The notes under the pieces are model-generated. The model did not search any database, was not told the origin of the DNA, and saw nothing but the letters and a program-made list of their open reading frames with translations. 64,000 bases of DNA from Poriferisodalis sp965204195 (GTDB lineage: Bacteria; Actinomycetota; Acidimicrobiia; Acidimicrobiales; Poriferisodalaceae), in the NCBI RefSeq assembly GCF_965204195.1, contig NZ_OZ241975.1:2294001-2358000 (forward strand), given 5' to 3'. Positions 8,590 to 17,257 of the stretch are shown in pieces (the stretch's first letter is position 1; each line of letters opens with the position of its first letter). The translations under genes were made by a program, and so were the position numbers.

Positions 8590-9333
8590 ATGCGATTCGA
8601 CGGCAAGCGGGTGATCGTGACCGGCGGGGCTTCGGGCTTCGGTCGGGCGATCAGCGAGGGATTTGCCGGGCGCGGTGCCCGGGTGATGGTCACCGACATC
8701 GACGGCGAGGGCGCCGCCACGGTGGCCAAGGGTCTCGACGGTGCCGAGTCGTTCCGCCTCGACGTCACCGAGGAGGCACCCCACGCCGAGCTGGCCCAGC
8801 TCATGGTGGACACCTGGGGCGGCATCGACATCGTCGCCGCCAATGCCGGGTTCGCCCACCGGATGGGCTCCACCCTGAACATCCCGACCGAGGAGTTCGA
8901 TCTCATGTGGGCGGTCAACACCCGCAGCGTCTACTTCGCCGCCAAGTACTTCACCCCGCACATGCCGCCAGGCAGCTCGATCGTGAGCACGGCGTCGATC
9001 GGCGGCAAGCGGCCCCGACCCGGCCTGACGCCGTACAACACCTCGAAGGCGGCCACGATCATGCTGACCCGGGGCCTGGCCGAAGAGTTCGCGCCTGACA
9101 TCCGCATCAACTGCGTCGCGCCCGTGGCCTCGGAGACCCGCTTCTTCGAGCGAGCGACCGGCTTGGACACGATGACCGACGAGATGAGAGCAGGCGTCGT
9201 CGAGGGCATCCCCATGGGCCGGATGTCAGACCCCGTCGATGTCGCCAACGCCGTGATGTTCCTGGCGTCCGACGAAGCCGGCTTCCTCACCGGCGTCTGC
9301 CTCGACGTGGACGGGGGCCGCAGCATCAGCTAG
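8590..9333 (+). CDS. Short-chain dehydrogenase/reductase (SDR), classical type
   Basis: 247 residues. The cofactor motif is TGGASGFG near residue 12, followed by DIDGEG (acidic end of strand 2, suggesting NAD(H)), AANAGF, and the catalytic STASIGGKRPRPGLTPYNTSK with Ser, Tyr and Lys. The C-terminus GVCLDVDGG is standard for the glucose/3-oxoacyl-ACP reductase-like subfamily. Strong ribosome site GGGAG. Probably oxidises an alcohol intermediate in the same catabolic segment; the specific substrate is unknown. Confidence 0.93.
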   Translation: MRFDGKRVIVTGGASGFGRAISEGFAGRGARVMVTDIDGEGAATVAKGLDGAESFRLDVTEEAPHAELAQLMVDTWGGIDIVAANAGFAHRMGSTLNIPTEEFDLMWAVNTRSVYFAAKYFTPHMPPGSSIVSTASIGGKRPRPGLTPYNTSKAATIMLTRGLAEEFAPDIRINCVAPVASETRFFERATGLDTMTDEMRAGVVEGIPMGRMSDPVDVANAVMFLASDEAGFLTGVCLDVDGGRSIS

Positions 9334-9381
9334 CGCTCGTCGCTCATCGGGCAACAGCCGCGCTTCGATAGGGTCCCGGCG

Positions 9382-10599
9382 GTGAAGTTCGCAGCGTTTC
9401 TCGCACCGCATCACCTGCCTGGGGAGAGCCCGGCGCTGCAACTGCAGCGAGATCTCGACCTGGTCGACCACCTCGACCGGCTGGGGTACGACGAGTTCTG
9501 GTGCGGCGAGCATCACTCGACCGGTTGGGAGACCATCGGCTCGCCTGAGATGTTCCTGGCTGCTGCGGCGGTGCGCACCGGCCGCATCAAGCTGGGCACT
9601 GGCGTGACGTCCATCCCGTACCACCATCCGTTCATGGTTGCCCAGCGCATCGTCCAGCTCGACCAGATGAGCTTCGGGCGGGCGATGCTCGGCACCGGGC
9701 CCGGTGCGCTGCCGTCTGACGCCCACACCCTGGGGATCGACCCGATGCTGCTGCGGGACCGCCAGGACGAGGCAATCCCGGTCATCCAGCGCCTGCTCGC
9801 AGGCGGCGAGCGCTTCACCTACGAGTGCGACTGGTTCTCGCTGTACGACGCGAAGCTGCAGATCCTGCCGTACCAGCACAAGATCCCGATGGTGACGGCG
9901 TCGATGATCAGCCCGTCGGGCATGACGCTCGCCGGCAAGCACGGCATGGGCGTGCTCTCGATCGGCTCCATGTCCACCGAGGGACTGGCGTCGCTGCCGC
10001 TGCAGTGGAGCTTCGCCGAGGAAGCCGCCGCCAAGCATGACCGGGTCGTGGATCGGGCCGACTGGCGGGTGATGTTCAACTTCCACGTGGCGCTCACCCG
10101 CGATCAGGCGCGCCGTGATGTCGAGCACGGACTGCTGCGCTGGCACAACGACTACAACGTCGCCACGTTGCAGCGACCGGGGCTGGAGCCGCTGGCATCG
10201 ACGGCAGAGGCCATCGACTTCTACGCCGACCCCGACTCCGCGGCCGGCGTCATCGGCACGCCCGACGACCTCATCGAGAACATCCTGCGGATGCAGGAGA
10301 TCACCGGCGGGTTCGGCGTGATGATGGGCTTCGTCAACGACTGGGCCGAGCCCGAAGCCATGTTCCGCGGCTGGGACCTGGTGGCGCGCCACGTCATGCC
10401 TGCGGTCAACGGCCAACTTGCCTCGATGCAGGAGTCCAACGAGTTCGTGATCGAGAACCGGGAGTACTTCGATCGGGCCGGCAAGGCGATCCTGGCGAAG
10501 ATCTTCGAGAACGAGCGGGCCGCCGAAGCGCTGAAGGGTGTCGGGACGCCCAAGTCAGGCTTCACGCCGAATGTGGGCGCGGCAGCCGAAGCCGACTGA
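9382..10599 (+). CDS. Limonene 1,2-monooxygenase-like LLM-class flavoprotein
   Basis: 405 residues starting at GTG. The luciferase-like TIM-barrel segments FAAFLAPHHLPGE, YDEFWCGEHHSTGWE, RIKLGTGVTSIPYHHPF and RAMLGTGPGALPSDAHTLG match the family that includes limonene 1,2-monooxygenase and alkanal monooxygenases, which use reduced flavin and oxygen. The C-terminal part has GTPDDLIENILRMQEITGGFG. Together with the preceding CoA-transferase and SDR it suggests degradation of a cyclic terpene or similar alicyclic compound. No dedicated flavin reductase is next to it. Confidence 0.88.
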   Translation: MKFAAFLAPHHLPGESPALQLQRDLDLVDHLDRLGYDEFWCGEHHSTGWETIGSPEMFLAAAAVRTGRIKLGTGVTSIPYHHPFMVAQRIVQLDQMSFGRAMLGTGPGALPSDAHTLGIDPMLLRDRQDEAIPVIQRLLAGGERFTYECDWFSLYDAKLQILPYQHKIPMVTASMISPSGMTLAGKHGMGVLSIGSMSTEGLASLPLQWSFAEEAAAKHDRVVDRADWRVMFNFHVALTRDQARRDVEHGLLRWHNDYNVATLQRPGLEPLASTAEAIDFYADPDSAAGVIGTPDDLIENILRMQEITGGFGVMMGFVNDWAEPEAMFRGWDLVARHVMPAVNGQLASMQESNEFVIENREYFDRAGKAILAKIFENERAAEALKGVGTPKSGFTPNVGAAAEAD

Positions 10600-10687
10600 G
10601 CGCATCACGCTGCAGACCATCCGCCACAGACAATTTGGTGAGCACGTCTAGGGTGCGGGGATCTTCACTCCCGGCGATCCTGAGCGG

Positions 10688-11767
10688 CTGAGATCCGCCA
10701 TCGGAGTCACTGCCCCGGTCCTGCAATCGGGCATGGGCGGGGTGGCCGGTCCAGAGCTGGTCGCCTCCGTTTGCAACGCCGGCGGGCTCGGCATTCTGGC
10801 TGCGCTCAACTTGCGGCCCGATGCTGTCCGGGACGCGATCCGGAGAGTGCGAGAACTGACCGACCGGCCCTTCGGCGTCAACATCTGGCTCCACAACGAT
10901 GTGCGCAACCCCCCGGATGTCAGCGAACACGCTGACTTGGTCCGCTCGGTGCAGAGCGTCTTCAACGAGCTGCGTCCCCGCTTCGAGCTGCCCGCCACGC
11001 TGGAGGCTCCTCGGCCGATGCCTGACCTGGTGGACGCGGCCCTCGAGGTCATGATCGATGAGCGGATTCCGGTGTTCTCGGCGGGTCTCGGCATCCCGGA
11101 GCCCGAGCTGGTGGAGCAGTTTCACAGCGTCGACGCCAAGGTCGTGACGATGGTTGCCACGACTGCCGATGCCCGCAGCGCCGTGGACTGCGGCAGCGAC
11201 GCGGTGATCGCCCAGGGTCTCGAAGCCGGCGGGCACCGCAGCCACGGCCGCAAGCTGCCCGCCGGGGAGGCCGCCGGGATCGGCACGTTCACGCTCGTCC
11301 CCCAGGTCATCGAGGCGATCGACGACCGCGTTCCGGTGGTAGCGGCGGGCGGCATCGTGGACGGGCGGGGCTTGGCGGCGGCGATGATGCTCGGCGCATC
11401 GGGCGTGCTCATGGGCACCCGCTTCGTGGCTACCGCGGAGTCACAGGCCAGCCGCCTGTGGAAGGACCAGCTCACGTCGGGGGCGGGAACAACCGTGCTG
11501 ACCGACGGGTTCACCGGCCAGTGGGCCCGGGTTCTTCGGTCGGACTTCACCGACCATTGGGTCGCCCACGGCGGGCAGCCGTTGCCCGGCCTGCTGCAGG
11601 CTGCCGCACGCGCCGACTTGCAGCGGGCCGCGATGGCAGCCGACGACGACCAGATGCAGCCGCTCTACGCCGGCGCCGGGTTCGATCTGCTGAGCGATCT
11701 GCCGAGCGCTGGCGAGGTCGTCGCCAGAGTTGTCCAAGAGGCCCGGGAGCTGCTCGGTCGAGACTGA
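10688..11767 (+). CDS. Nitronate monooxygenase / 2-nitropropane dioxygenase-like protein with non-canonical start
   Basis: From the first ATG (10733) the protein is 344 residues and begins MGGVAGPELVASVCNAGG, which is already the FMN-binding loop. The family's first strand precedes this, and the in-frame upstream codons do encode it (RSAIGVTAPVLQSG). The frame is open back to a stop at 10649, but contains no ATG, GTG or TTG; a CTG at 10688 is the best candidate. Other motifs: AQGLEAGGHRSH, VVAAGGIVDGRG and GASGVLMGTRFVAT. These FMN enzymes oxidise nitronates or act as enoyl reductases. The start is uncertain, the identity is good. Confidence 0.8.
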   Translation: MRSAIGVTAPVLQSGMGGVAGPELVASVCNAGGLGILAALNLRPDAVRDAIRRVRELTDRPFGVNIWLHNDVRNPPDVSEHADLVRSVQSVFNELRPRFELPATLEAPRPMPDLVDAALEVMIDERIPVFSAGLGIPEPELVEQFHSVDAKVVTMVATTADARSAVDCGSDAVIAQGLEAGGHRSHGRKLPAGEAAGIGTFTLVPQVIEAIDDRVPVVAAGGIVDGRGLAAAMMLGASGVLMGTRFVATAESQASRLWKDQLTSGAGTTVLTDGFTGQWARVLRSDFTDHWVAHGGQPLPGLLQAAARADLQRAAMAADDDQMQPLYAGAGFDLLSDLPSAGEVVARVVQEARELLGRD

Positions 11768-11773
11768 CGGCCC

Positions 11774-14056
11774 CTAGGTCTGCAGCGCCTGCCAGACCTT
11801 CTCGGGTGTCAGCGGCAGATCGAGATGCTCGACGCCGAACGGTGCCAGCGCATCAAGCACTGCGCTGTGGATGGCCGGGGTTGCCACCACCGTCCCGGAT
11901 TCGCCGATGCCCTTCACGCCCAGCGGGTTGAGCGGGGAAGGCGTCTCGGTCTCGTGGGATTCGAAGAAGGGCACCTCCGCCGCGGAGGGCATGAGGTAGT
12001 CGGCCAGCCCGACGGTCATCGGAACGGCGTCTTGGTCGTATTGCATCTCCTCGTACAGGGCGGCACCCACAGCCAGGGAGAGACCGCCGTGTACTTGGCC
12101 ATGCGCCAGCACCGGCTGGAGGATCACCCCCGCGTCATCGACGCTGACCAGCCGGCGCAGCTCGACCTCCCCGGTTGCCGTGTCGATCTCCACCGCCGCG
12201 ACACACGCTCCGAACGAGAAGGCCCCGGCTCCACGCTCGGGCCTGAAGTGATGATGGGCGCTGAGCTCTCCGAGGTCGCCCCAGCCGAGCGAGCGGGCGG
12301 GTGTTCCCACCACGTGGAAGCTCCCCCGATCGGTGTCGAACGTCACGTCGTCGGGGTCGGCTTCGAGCAGTTCGGCAGCTCGCTCACGCGCAGCCGCCAC
12401 AAGGTCCGCCGCTGCCCCATACGCCGCTGCGCTGCCGAGCTGTGCCGAACGCGACCCGATCGTGCCGCCCCCGATCGGCGACCGGTCGGTGTCGTCGTGC
12501 GAGATGGTGATCTGGTCGACGTCGAGGCCGAGCTGTGCGGCCACGACCGGAGCGAACGTCGTCTCGTGGCCCTGACCGTGCGGCGACGTTCCGACGACGA
12601 CATCGACCGTGCCGTCGGCATCGAGGAACGCAGTTGCCCGCTCGCCCTCGCCGCCGCCGGTGATCTCGGTGGTGCAGCTCACGCCGATCCCGAGCAGCAC
12701 CTCGCTGTCGCCGCTTGCCCGCCGGGCCGCCTGCTCAGCCCGCAGCCCCTCGTAACCGGCCGACTCCGCCGCCAGCCGCAGCGCCGCCGGATAGTTGCCG
12801 CTGTCGTAGGTGGACCCGACTGCGGTGCGGTACGGGAACCGGTCAGGCGTCACCAGGTTGGCGAACCGGACTTCGAGCGGATCGCGGTCGATCAGCCTCG
12901 CGAACCGGTCGACTGCTCGCTCGATCGAACATGCCGCCTCGGGCCTGCCGGCTCCTCGAAATGCCACCGTGGGAGTCGTGTTGGTGACCACCGACGTGCC
13001 TCGCAGCGTCGCATGCGCGATGTCATAGACACCGGTGCCGCTGTTGCGGAGGTTGCCGGTGACGTTGGTGCCCATGGCCGGGTAGGCGCCGCTGTCCTGC
13101 AGCGCGTCCACCGAGTAGGCCACGATGGTGCCGTCGCGCATGCCGCCGATGCGAACCCGGTGGCGCGAGGCACGGCCGTGCCCCATGGCCAGGGAGGCCT
13201 CTGAGCGGGTCTGCGCCCAGCGGATCGACCGATCGAGCTCGCGTGCCGCCCAGGCCACGACGACGTCTTCGGGGTAGCAGCCCCATCCGCCCTTGGCGCC
13301 GAAGCCGCCGCCGACATCGGGCGAGATCGCCCGCACGGTGCCGGGCTCGAGACCGAGCAGCGTCTCGATGACGTGCTTGGCTCCTGCGGGACGCTGCGAG
13401 CAGACCCACGCGGTGCAGCGGCCATCGGCGCCCCAGGCCGAAGCGCCTGCGAGCGGCTCGATCGGATGCGGCCCCAGACGCGGATGCCGGATGTCGAACT
13501 CCACGGCGACATCGCAGCCCTCCCAGACGTCATCGGGCAGCGGCTCGAGCTCCCAGGCCAGGGCGACGTTGGTGCCGGCGTGTTCGTGCAGAAGCACATC
13601 GCCGGCGAGGCTGGCATCGAGATCGACCAGCGGTGGCAGCGGCTCGTAGTCGACTACCACCAGCTCTGCAGCGTCGACGGCTTGGACACGTGTCTCGGCA
13701 ATCACGAGCGCGATGGGCTCGCCGACGAAGCGGACAGTGTCGTAGGCCATAAGCGGGCGCCACAGGTCGCCGTTCATCGAGGGCAGCCGCGGCGGCAGCG
13801 GCCAGCCGTCCACCTCGGGTCCCAGGTACACCGCGATCACCCCGTCCGCATCACGTGCTCCGGTCACATCAACCGATGCGAGCCGGGCGTGGGGTTCGAT
13901 CGAGCGCACAAACACCGCTTGGGCTGCGCCGGCTAGTTCGGGGATGTCGAGCCCGTCGATGTAGGTGCTCTCGCCTCGCAGCAGCGGCTCGTCTTCGCGC
14001 CGCCCACGGAATCCCTCAGTAGCCACGGCAGCAACGTAGCTCCCCGCGTGCGACAT
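11774..14056 (-). CDS. Xanthine dehydrogenase family molybdopterin-binding (large) subunit, form II CoxL-like
   Basis: 760 residues. Molybdenum-cofactor motifs are clear: VGGGFGAKGGWG, the active-site loop AFRGAGR (form II aerobic CO dehydrogenases and relatives have AYRGAGR; true CO-oxidising form I has AYxCSFR), GGGTIGSRSAQLGSAA, and C-terminal KGIGESGTV. It should hydroxylate an aldehyde, heterocycle or similar compound with water as oxygen source. The FAD (medium) and 2Fe-2S (small) partner genes that normally sit alongside are absent on both sides, so it is an orphan here. An alternative GTG start at 14023 (VATEGFRGRRED) would fit the family length better. Confidence 0.9.
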   Translation of the reverse strand: MSHAGSYVAAVATEGFRGRREDEPLLRGESTYIDGLDIPELAGAAQAVFVRSIEPHARLASVDVTGARDADGVIAVYLGPEVDGWPLPPRLPSMNGDLWRPLMAYDTVRFVGEPIALVIAETRVQAVDAAELVVVDYEPLPPLVDLDASLAGDVLLHEHAGTNVALAWELEPLPDDVWEGCDVAVEFDIRHPRLGPHPIEPLAGASAWGADGRCTAWVCSQRPAGAKHVIETLLGLEPGTVRAISPDVGGGFGAKGGWGCYPEDVVVAWAARELDRSIRWAQTRSEASLAMGHGRASRHRVRIGGMRDGTIVAYSVDALQDSGAYPAMGTNVTGNLRNSGTGVYDIAHATLRGTSVVTNTTPTVAFRGAGRPEAACSIERAVDRFARLIDRDPLEVRFANLVTPDRFPYRTAVGSTYDSGNYPAALRLAAESAGYEGLRAEQAARRASGDSEVLLGIGVSCTTEITGGGEGERATAFLDADGTVDVVVGTSPHGQGHETTFAPVVAAQLGLDVDQITISHDDTDRSPIGGGTIGSRSAQLGSAAAYGAAADLVAAARERAAELLEADPDDVTFDTDRGSFHVVGTPARSLGWGDLGELSAHHHFRPERGAGAFSFGACVAAVEIDTATGEVELRRLVSVDDAGVILQPVLAHGQVHGGLSLAVGAALYEEMQYDQDAVPMTVGLADYLMPSAAEVPFFESHETETPSPLNPLGVKGIGESGTVVATPAIHSAVLDALAPFGVEHLDLPLTPEKVWQALQT

Positions 14057-14137
14057 GGATGGCGTCAGACACGGCGCACCTGCGATGCTGCCGACCCATC
14101 AGCCGCGGCGGAAGGCGGCCGGAGCTGGGAGGCCGGG

Positions 14138-15013
14138 CTACTCGGCGGTGTGGGTGAGGATGGCCTCCCACACTTGGGGCCAAACCGCCTCGGGCAGTTC
14201 GTGGCCCACGCGGTCAAGAGTCACCATGCGGGCCCCTTCGATGGCCTCGACGGTGGCCTCGCCGTGGGGGTAGGGCAGGATCGAGTCCTCGGTGCCGTGG
14301 ATGACGATCGTCGGCGTCGAGATGTTGCGCAATTTCGCCGAACGGTTCTCTTCGTCCATCAGCGCCTGGCCGTGATTGTTCATCGCCGGCCAATTCGCTG
14401 CCCGGTCGTACTCGCGCTCGAAGATCGCCGTGAAGCGCTCTACATCGAAGGGCACACGGCTGCCGGCGAGCGTTTCGAACATCTCCAGCCGCGACCGCAC
14501 CCGGTCCTCACGCGTGAGCGGCGGCTCCAGCGTGTACTTCATGTTGACCTCGATGACCTTCTGTTCCGGCGGCGGCAGGTCGGGCGTCTCCCCCATGAAG
14601 ATCGCCCGAGCGATCTCTCCGCCGGAAGGCGTCGACATGATCGAGGTCATGGTCCGGATGCGCCCGGGATGGTCGATGGCGACCTGCTGGCAGATCATCC
14701 CGCCCATCGATGCCCCGACGAGGTGTGCGCTGGCGAGGCCGTAGGCATCGAGAACGCCCACAGCGTCGTTGGCCATGTCGGCGAGTCCGTAGGACTCCTG
14801 CGCGAGATCGAAGCTGGTGGTCTGGCCCGTGTCCCGGTTGTCGAACCGGATGACGTAGCGCCCGCCGTCGACGAGCCCGGCGACGAAGCCGTCCTCCCAC
14901 AGGATCATCTGGGCGCTCGCGCCCATCACCAGCAGGATGGGGATGTCCGCTGGGTCGCCGAAGTCCTCAGTACAGATGTCGATGCCGTTGGCCTTGACCA
15001 TTCGCTCAGCCAT
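14138..15013 (-). CDS. Alpha/beta hydrolase
   Basis: 291 residues. The nucleophile elbow GASMGG follows LVGASMGGMICQ, with FDNRDTGQTTSF (the oxyanion-side strand seen in aclacinomycin methylesterase RdmC-type proteins) and VIHGTEDSILP plus DRVGHELP for the Asp and His. A ribosome site GGGGGAG precedes the ATG. It probably hydrolyses an ester; the family is too broad for a substrate. It is divergent from the selenoprotein gene at 15121, the two starts being 107 bp apart. Confidence 0.85.
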   Translation of the reverse strand: MAERMVKANGIDICTEDFGDPADIPILLVMGASAQMILWEDGFVAGLVDGGRYVIRFDNRDTGQTTSFDLAQESYGLADMANDAVGVLDAYGLASAHLVGASMGGMICQQVAIDHPGRIRTMTSIMSTPSGGEIARAIFMGETPDLPPPEQKVIEVNMKYTLEPPLTREDRVRSRLEMFETLAGSRVPFDVERFTAIFEREYDRAANWPAMNNHGQALMDEENRSAKLRNISTPTIVIHGTEDSILPYPHGEATVEAIEGARMVTLDRVGHELPEAVWPQVWEAILTHTAE

Positions 15014-15120
15014 GTCTCCCCCTCTGCTGCGCCCCCGACGCTAGCCCTGGCCTGCATTGGCTGGCGTGCCATGATCAACGGCGCAGACAGGCGCCGTCAG
15101 TCAAGGGATCGGAGCAAGTG

Positions 15121-16296
15121 ATGGGGATCGAGCTCGACACCAGGGGCGGCCCGACAAGCGGGCCGTACTACGAAGACTTCGAGGGCTTCAACATGCCTGA
15201 GCCGCCGGGCCACGGGAGTCGGCGGATCCCGCGTGGAGACTTCCCCACTGGTCCTGAGGTCGGCACCCGATTGCCCGATGTCGTGGCCACCGACCAGACC
15301 GGCCGTCAGGTGCACCTGCACGCCGACCGGAACGGGCAGCCAGCGGTGGTGGTGTTCTATCGCTCGGCGGTGTGGTGACCGCCATGCCGCACCCAGCTGG
15401 TCGAGCTGGAACGAGGCATGGATGCTTACCGCGCGGCGGGCGTCCGGCTGTACGCGCTGAGCTACGACGAACCTGATGCCCTGGCCGACTACGCGGAGGC
15501 TCACGACACCACGTTCACGATGCTGTCGGACCCCGACAGCGAGGTGATCACGTCGTTCGGGATCCTCAACACGCTGATCCCGCCCGACGATCACCCGTGG
15601 CACGGCCTTCCGTTCCCGGGGTCGTACGTCGTCGACGCAGACGGGATCGTTGTGGCGAAGTTCTTCGAGCACAACTTCGCCATTCGGCCGGGACCCGAGC
15701 AGCTGCTCGCTGCAGCCCTTGGCACCGAGTTCGATGCGCCGGAAATCGAGCGGCTGCCCGATCGGGTGTCAGTTGACGTGGCCATCGACGGTGACCGGCT
15801 GCCGATGGGCGTCACGCGCCAGATCGTCGCCACGTTTCGGGTGCCCGATGGTCAGCATCTGTACAGCGAGCCAGTGCCAGACGGCTTGGTGGCCGCCGCA
15901 ATCGAGCTCGACGACAACGACGGGATCCTGTCCTACGAGCTGTTGGCACCACTCACGACGCCGTTGACCCTGTCCGGTTCGGGGGACACGCTCGCCGTGT
16001 ACGAGGGCGATGTCGTCCTGCGGCTGCCTGTTGCACAGAACGCACGGAACATGCAGAAGGATGACGACGGACGCTTCGTCACCATCAGCGGGCAGGTGCG
16101 CTGGCAAGTCTGCGACGATGTCGAGTGCTTCCTTCCCGAGTCGATGCCGTTCAGCTTCCGCGTCGAGGCGGGCTTCCCAGTGCTCGGCGACATGGGCCCC
16201 GGCGTCGGCCGTGTGCCGGCAATGAACGGCGCTCAGCACTTCCAACGTCTGATCGACCGCCGTGCCGGCACCGAGACCAGAGCCGAAGACCAGTGA
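15121..16296 (+). CDS. Selenocysteine-containing AhpC/TSA-type redoxin with DsbD-alpha-like C-terminal domain
   Basis: An in-frame UGA (15376-15378) splits one 391-residue protein. Before it the sequence is VVVFYRSAVW, after it PPCRTQLVELERGMDAY: this is the peroxiredoxin/thioredoxin-fold active site WCPPCR with UGA in place of the first Cys, so Sec86 and C89. The frame then stays open for 305 codons. Residues about 50-200 form the redoxin domain (YALSYDEPDALADYAE, TMLSDPDSEVI, GSYVVDADGIV). Residues about 215-370 resemble the DsbD N-terminal (thiol:disulfide partner) domain and carry C331 and C336 (CDDVEC). No signal peptide, so probably cytoplasmic. GGAG lies six bases before the ATG. The next gene overlaps the stop. 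Thiol-peroxidase or reductase activity is inference. Confidence 0.85.
15379..15421 (+). promoter_or_regulatory. Bacterial SECIS-like hairpin after UGA 15376
   Basis: Immediately after the UGA, CCATGCC (15382-15388) pairs with GGCATGG (15415-15421). Inside, CCAGCT (15393-15398) pairs with AGCTGG (15404-15409), leaving the apical loop GGTCG. The loop begins 20 bases after the UGA and starts with G, as required for SelB recognition, and its GGUC matches the apical loop of the E. coli fdhF element. The fold was done by eye. Confidence 0.75.
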
Positions 16297-17213
16297 CCGA
16301 ACCCACTGCCACCGACGACAACCCCTACAGCCGGGGCTGCGCCTGGGTCGATGGTGAGTACGTGCCGGTCGGCGAAGCCAAGATCTCGCTGCTCGACGCC
16401 GGTTTCAGCCGATCAGACGTCACCTATGACGTGGTTGCCGTGTGGGACGGGAAATTCTTTCGCCTCGATGCGCACCTCGACCGCTTCGAGCGGAGCATGA
16501 AGCACCTCCAGATGAACCTGAACCTCGACCGCACCGAGATCTCGGCGATCCTGCACGAATGCGTCCGGCGGTCGGGGCTGCGCGAGTCCTATGTCGAGAT
16601 GATCGCGACGAGGGGCAGGCCGGGCCGGAGTGCCCGCGACCCGTGGACCTTTCAGAATCAGTTCTACGCCTACGCCATCCCCTACATCTGGATCGTCGAA
16701 CCCGACAAGCAGGAGGCCGGGTCGCACCTGATCATCGCCCGGGACACTGTGCGCATTCCTGAGGCCTCAGTCGATCCGACGGTCAAGAACTTCCACTGGG
16801 GCGACCTGACCCGTGGCGCCTTCGAAGCCCGTGAGCGTGGTGGCAGCGTGGTGGTGCTGCCCGACCTCGACGGCAACCTCACCGAGGGACCTGGGTTCAA
16901 CATCTTCCTCGTCGTCGATGGCGAGCTCTGCACGCCCGATGCCGGTGTGCTGGAAGGCATCACCCGCCGGACCGTCCTCGACTTGGCCGCAGAGCGGGGA
17001 CTAACTGCCCATGTGGCCCCGCTACCGGTCGCCGATGTCGGTCAGGCCGACGAGGCGTTCATGACCAGCACGGCGGGCGGGGTCATGCCGGTCACGTCGA
17101 TCGACGGTCAGCCGCTCGGCGACGGCACCCCCGGCCCGATCACGATGAGGCTGCGGCAGGCCTACTGGGACGCCCACGACGATCCGCGCTGGACGACGCC
17201 GGTTGCCTACTGA
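16293..17213 (+). CDS. Class IV PLP aminotransferase, (R)-amine transaminase / D-amino-acid transaminase-like
   Basis: 306 residues from a GTG whose GTGA overlaps the stop of the selenoprotein gene, so the two are translationally coupled. The fold-type IV features are DAGFSRSDVTYDVVAVWDGKFFRL, the PLP lysine in VKNFHWGDL, and the glutamate in NLTEGPGFNIFLV that contacts the PLP nitrogen. The SDVTYDVVAVWDGKFFRLD stretch closely resembles (R)-selective amine transaminases. The reaction is amino transfer between an (R)-amine or D-amino acid and a 2-oxoacid. The link to a redoxin is unexplained; protection of the enzyme or of a reactive product is speculation. Confidence 0.88.
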   Translation: MTEPTATDDNPYSRGCAWVDGEYVPVGEAKISLLDAGFSRSDVTYDVVAVWDGKFFRLDAHLDRFERSMKHLQMNLNLDRTEISAILHECVRRSGLRESYVEMIATRGRPGRSARDPWTFQNQFYAYAIPYIWIVEPDKQEAGSHLIIARDTVRIPEASVDPTVKNFHWGDLTRGAFEARERGGSVVVLPDLDGNLTEGPGFNIFLVVDGELCTPDAGVLEGITRRTVLDLAAERGLTAHVAPLPVADVGQADEAFMTSTAGGVMPVTSIDGQPLGDGTPGPITMRLRQAYWDAHDDPRWTTPVAY

Positions 17214-17257
17214 CCGGCACTGGCTCATTGGGCCGACGGGAGCTGGCGGTAGCCCAG

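Noticed and set aside
15376..15378. Treating the redoxin as two separate ORFs or a pseudogene with a premature stop.
   Set aside because: The stop is UGA at the exact catalytic Cys position, the frame is intact and conserved on both sides, a SECIS-like hairpin follows, and an independent gene at 48243 shows the same.
16125..16292. Extended N-terminus of the transaminase frame upstream of 16293.
   Set aside because: It lies inside the selenoprotein gene in another frame and has no family-like residues; the GTG overlapping the preceding stop is the natural start.
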